A DNA stretch of 64,000 nt from Paenibacillus sp. FSL R5-0341 (GTDB lineage Bacteria; Bacillota; Bacilli; Paenibacillales; Paenibacillaceae), in contig NZ_CP150241.1 in assembly GCF_037975235.1 (NCBI RefSeq), forward strand, positions 4,030,001 to 4,094,000, read 5' to 3'. The stretch's first letter is position 1, and each line of letters begins with the position of its first letter. The position numbers and the translations under genes were made by a program. The notes under the pieces were generated by a model. It saw nothing but the letters and a program-made list of their open reading frames with translations. It did no database searches and had not been told where the DNA came from. Below, piece by piece: positions 62,380 to 64,000 of this stretch.

Positions 62380-63477
62380 TTATTTAGCAGTAATACCGTA
62401 TTCGCTCATCCAATCCTTGATTCCTTGTGTACTGCCTCCCCAACCTTCCACGAACTCCGACAGCTCTGAAGTGGAGATTTGTTTATCTGGCAAAGCTTCA
62501 CGTTGAACATAGACCGGGTTAAGCACTACTGCATCTTCCGTTTCGTCCCCGTTCAGTTTCTGATAAGCATAACGAACTTGTACACGTCCGATGTCTGTAG
62601 GATCAACCGCAGCGGAAGCAACCCAAGGGTTTTTCGGGTCCTGAATCATTTGCAGATCCTCATCACTCATATCAATACCATACACTTTGATCTCGTCACG
62701 TCCGGCTTGTTGAATGGCACGTGCTGCACCTTTGGCGAACTCATCCCATGCAGCCCATACAGCTGTAATTTCACCTTTTGGATATTGCTTGAGAATAGCC
62801 TCCATTTTGGCTTGAGTATCCAGCGCCGGGTTCTGTGCAGAACCAAATGTCGCTATTTCCTTGATGTCCGGATTTGCTTTCAGGAATTCACCATATGCGA
62901 TCTGACGGCGTTCCATAGGGGCGAAACCAGCTACCCACACTTTAACGATGTTACCTTGTCCATTAATATCTTTTTTCATTTGCTCCAGCGTGAGCTCAGC
63001 CATCTTCTGGTCATCCTGCGACAGGACTGTTGCTCCCGGAACACTAATGGCTGCGTCGAACACAACCACCGGAATGTTCTGTTCTACTGCCTTCTTCACA
63101 CCCGGCTCCAGCAGGGAATCCCCGTGATCCGTCAGAATGGCATCGAATTTCTGATTAATTGCGCTATCGAGCAAGGATACCATCTTCGCTTTATCATTAT
63201 CGGCAACAAATGTAGTCAGTTCTCCACCGAATTTTTCGATTTCTTCTTTTACACCCTGTACATATTGCTGCGAGAAAGTACCTGTATTAAACTCCATAAT
63301 AAGTGCAATCCGCTTGCCGCTTAGAGGGCCTGTAACTGCTTCCGTTTTTGGTGTATCATCTGATGCACCCGAAGCCGGAGTTGCTGCCGGTTCTTTTTTG
63401 ATTCCGCAAGCGGACAGCGCCAATGTAAATACTAATAGCACACTCAACCATACCCATTTTGTCTCTTTTCTTTTCAT
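62380..63477 (-). CDS. Sugar ABC transporter substrate-binding lipoprotein
   Basis: 365 residues. Lipoprotein signal peptide with lipobox LALSAC. A periplasmic-binding-protein type 1 fold (RIALIMEFNTGTFSQQYVQGVKEEIEKFGGELTTF, DNDKAKMVSLLDSAINQKFDAILTDHGD, VVVFDAAI) as in ribose- and AI-2-binding proteins. GGGGGAAAC precedes the ATG at 63477. First gene of the transporter operon, placed between spoIVA and hbs, where B. subtilis has no transporter. Confidence 0.94.
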   Translation of the reverse strand: MKRKETKWVWLSVLLVFTLALSACGIKKEPAATPASGASDDTPKTEAVTGPLSGKRIALIMEFNTGTFSQQYVQGVKEEIEKFGGELTTFVADNDKAKMVSLLDSAINQKFDAILTDHGDSLLEPGVKKAVEQNIPVVVFDAAISVPGATVLSQDDQKMAELTLEQMKKDINGQGNIVKVWVAGFAPMERRQIAYGEFLKANPDIKEIATFGSAQNPALDTQAKMEAILKQYPKGEITAVWAAWDEFAKGAARAIQQAGRDEIKVYGIDMSDEDLQMIQDPKNPWVASAAVDPTDIGRVQVRYAYQKLNGDETEDAVVLNPVYVQREALPDKQISTSELSEFVEGWGGSTQGIKDWMSEYGITAK

Positions 63478-63502
63478 CTCTGTTTCCCCCTGTTCCACTC
63501 TC

Positions 63503-63537
63503 TGTGATCTCGATCACAATAGTTGAATATTAATATA
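63503..63537 (-). promoter_or_regulatory. Promoter and palindromic operator of the ABC transporter operon
   Basis: TGTGATCTCGATCACA (63503-63518) has perfect 7-bp arms and fits TGTGA-N6-TCACA, the CRP/Fnr-type pattern; its outer halves also resemble Rex sites. A TATATT at 63532-63537 (with TTTACA 16 bp upstream) would place the operator at about +7 to +22, suited to repression. Confidence 0.65.
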
Positions 63538-63652
63538 ACGGCTAATTCCTAGTATGTAAATGGGTTTTAGTAATTTAAAGCTAAAACTCACTAAGTTTTT
63601 TCAAAAGTTACATTCTTCCTATCCATTTCATCCAAAATCAAGAAATCAAACT

Positions 63653-63690
63653 AAAAAAGACCGCGAGGGGATGCCCCCTTACGGTCTTTT
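63653..63690 (-). terminator. Intrinsic terminator after spoIVA
   Basis: On the minus strand AAAAGACCG and CGGTCTTTTTT pair, with an inner GGGG/CCCC stem; 7 bp past the spoIVA stop. Confidence 0.9.
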
Positions 63691-63696
63691 GATGTC

Positions 63697-64000
63697 TTAC
63701 AGAATGATAGCGATCAAGCCACCCGAACCTTCGTTAATGATTCTTCCCAGCGTCTCTTGCAACTTGTATCTTGCATTATCCGGCATCATGGCAATCTTGC
63801 CCTGAATACCTTCTCTCACGATGGAGTGCAACGAACGACCGAACATGTCTGAATCCCATACCTTGATCGGATCGTTCTCGAAATCCTGCATCAGGTATCT
63901 CACCAGTTCCTCACTTTGTTTCTCCGTGCCAATGATTGGAGCGAACTCCGATTCCACATCAACCCGGATCATGTGAATGGACGGTGCCGTTGCTTTCAAG
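63697..64000 (-). CDS. spoIVA: Stage IV sporulation protein A, C-terminal part (cut by window edge)
   Basis: The last 101 residues. The C-terminus EGIQGKIAMMPDNARYKL followed by INEGSGGLIAIIL is the characteristic end of SpoIVA, the ATPase that polymerises on the forespore surface as the basement layer of the coat; this end mediates recruitment of coat proteins and SpoVM contact. The gene begins outside the window. It proves an endospore former. Confidence 0.95.
   Translation of the reverse strand, partial: LKATAPSIHMIRVDVESEFAPIIGTEKQSEELVRYLMQDFENDPIKVWDSDMFGRSLHSIVREGIQGKIAMMPDNARYKLQETLGRIINEGSGGLIAIIL

Noticed and set aside
1-64000. CRISPR arrays, tRNA or rRNA genes, prophage
   Set aside because: No regularly spaced repeats, cloverleaf-like sequences, rRNA motifs or phage structural genes were seen; the single IS is the only mobile element recognised.

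Overview
The window is chromosomal backbone of a low-to-moderate GC, endospore-forming Bacillota, most likely Paenibacillus. Supporting this are SpoIVA, YpjB, bacillithiol genes (bshA/bshB1), TRAP (mtrB), strong purine-rich Shine-Dalgarno sequences, and a gene order closely parallel to that remembered for the Bacillus subtilis dnaD-asnS...panBCD-birA-cca...dapB-ypjDCBA-qcrCBA and tyrA-hisC-trpABFCDE-aroHBC-cheR-ndk-hepT-menG-hepS-mtrB-hbs-spoIVA blocks. No rRNA, tRNA or CRISPR array was seen.

Layout. 1-3648 (+): end of proA, then proC and the methionine-salvage genes mtnW-mtnX-mtnB, tightly overlapped. 3701-5012: an IS3-family element inserted in the loop of the mtn operon's intrinsic terminator. 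5127-7456 (-): an ECF sigma / membrane anti-sigma / triple-TM2-repeat membrane protein operon. 7652-16822 (-): dnaD, asnS, ackA, a 3-hydroxybutyryl-CoA dehydrogenase, a short FtsH-like protease, two membrane-anchored proteins, an amidohydrolase and rex. 17041-25543 (-): dinG, a TPR protein, panBCD behind a regulatory leader, birA and cca. 25604-29802 (-): bacillithiol synthesis, mgsA, dapB, a TPR protein and a MazG-like enzyme. 29975-30844 (+): a YitT-family protein. 30955-39554 (-): ypjB, ypjA, the bc-type complex qcrABC, ypiF, a tiny IDEAL-domain protein, a gamma-carbonic-anhydrase-like protein, a phosphatase, and a second ECF sigma/anti-sigma pair. 40002-40120 (+): a candidate catabolite-controlled small RNA. 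40265-51916 (-): aromatic amino acid supraoperon. 52095-58900 (-): cheR, ndk, menaquinone/heptaprenyl genes and mtrB. 59048-64000: a 53-codon gene (+), hbs, a sugar-type ABC transporter and the end of spoIVA.

How the parts work together. The aro-trp-his-tyr genes form one aromatic pathway block. Its internal trp promoter is followed by exactly eleven (G/U/C)AG triplets with TRAP-like spacing, and the TRAP protein is encoded about 10 kb away in the same window. HepS, HepT, a UbiA-type prenyltransferase, a UbiX-type flavin prenyltransferase and MenG are menaquinone tail and head-group enzymes, and QcrABC is the complex that uses menaquinol. Rex, AckA and the hydroxyacyl-CoA dehydrogenase connect redox state with acyl/acetate metabolism.

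The most interesting non-coding signals are a (+) strand small RNA with a consensus sigma-A promoter whose spacer is a perfect cre-pattern match; the TRAP leader with two successive terminators; a panBCD leader with two repeated 15-mer elements and a terminator just before panB; an ECF sigma gene whose only well-placed Shine-Dalgarno sequence points to an AUU start codon; and the IS insertion that splits a terminator hairpin. All functional statements come from reading the sequence and general family knowledge; no database search was possible.
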